Shown one piece after another: positions 5,934 to 6,000 of a stretch of DNA of 6,000 nucleotides. Location: positions 1 through 6,000 of the forward strand of contig DCUC01000069.1 in NCBI GenBank assembly GCA_002329705.1, written 5' to 3'. The DNA is from Caryophanales bacterium UBA1424 (GTDB lineage: Bacteria > Bacillota_I > Bacilli_A > RFN20 > CAG-826). The translations under genes were made by a program, and so were the position numbers. The notes beneath the pieces are model-generated. The model saw nothing but the letters and a program-made list of their open reading frames with translations. It was not told where the DNA came from and made no database searches. Position 1 is the first letter of the stretch. Every line of letters begins with the position of its first letter.

Positions 5934-5961
5934 AATATAATTGTAGTAATTATTCTGACAA
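5934..5961 (-). promoter_or_regulatory. Sigma-A-type promoter of the 61-residue gene
   Basis: On the minus strand, TTGTCA (5956-5961; five of six consensus bases) and TATATT (5934-5939; five of six) are separated by 16 bp. Transcription would start near 5927, giving a leader of about 28 bases made up largely of the inverted repeat at 5909-5925. Confidence 0.6.
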
Positions 5962-5970
5962 ACGACAAGA

Positions 5971-6000
5971 TAATAAAAAAGGCGCCATTACGGGCGCCTT
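5971..6000 (-). terminator. Rho-independent terminator, probably bidirectional, at the right edge
   Basis: The arms GGCGCC (5981-5986) and GGCGCC (5993-5998) pair around the loop ATTACG, extended by AA/TT. On the minus strand the stem is followed by TTTTTTATTA, which would stop a leftward gene lying beyond the right edge. The plus strand also begins a T-run (5999-6000) but is cut by the window end. Confidence 0.75.

Noticed and set aside
5936..5941. Plus-strand TATAAT as a rightward promoter
   Set aside because: No acceptable -35 hexamer 16-18 bp upstream, and transcription would meet the hairpin at 5981 at once.
1..6000. CRISPR array, tRNA or rRNA genes, insertion sequence
   Set aside because: No regularly spaced direct repeats, no cloverleaf or rRNA-like segments and no transposase-like protein were seen.

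Overview
The window looks like a chromosomal stretch from a low-to-moderate GC, Gram-positive-type (monoderm) bacterium. The clues are three type II signal peptides with lipoboxes and Ser/Asp/Thr-rich linkers, strong AGGAG-type ribosome binding sites, Rho-independent terminators, and InlB-type (Listeria-Bacteroides) repeats. Trp is read as TGG and TGA acts as a stop, so the standard bacterial code applies. The overall style, including a C-terminal hydrophobic helix with an RKKR tail and no LPXTG, recalls uncultured gut Bacilli or Mollicutes relatives (RF39, Izemoplasma or Acholeplasma types). That placement is inference from memory of such proteins and was not computed.

Layout. Positions 1-1160 (+) hold the 3' part of a large membrane-anchored surface protein, followed by two tandem hairpin terminators (1180-1234). 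Positions 1330-2421 (+) encode a lipoprotein with one InlB-type repeat and two starch-binding modules resembling CBM26. Convergent to it, and only 9 bp away, is a leftward unit. Read 5' to 3' on the minus strand, this unit has a one-repeat, one-module lipoprotein (5645-4950), then after 26 bp a GH13 alpha-amylase lipoprotein with an N-terminal CBM41-like domain (4923-2431). Upstream of these, on the same strand, is a 61-residue single-pass membrane protein (5899-5714) with its own good promoter. A hairpin terminator closes the window at 5981-6000.

How it works together. The amylase keeps the four catalytic GH13 regions and should hydrolyse alpha-1,4-glucan at the outer face of the membrane. 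The two flanking lipoproteins have no catalytic domain and appear to be surface starch-binding proteins. The partial protein at the left edge also seems to begin with a diverged copy of the same binding module. The locus therefore reads as a surface starch-capture and degradation island in which glucan binding and cleavage are shared among separate lipid-anchored proteins, loosely analogous to the Bacteroides Sus outer-surface proteins but without a membrane porin. No transporter or regulator gene is present in the window. Gene 1 is visibly more AT-rich than the lipoprotein/amylase block.
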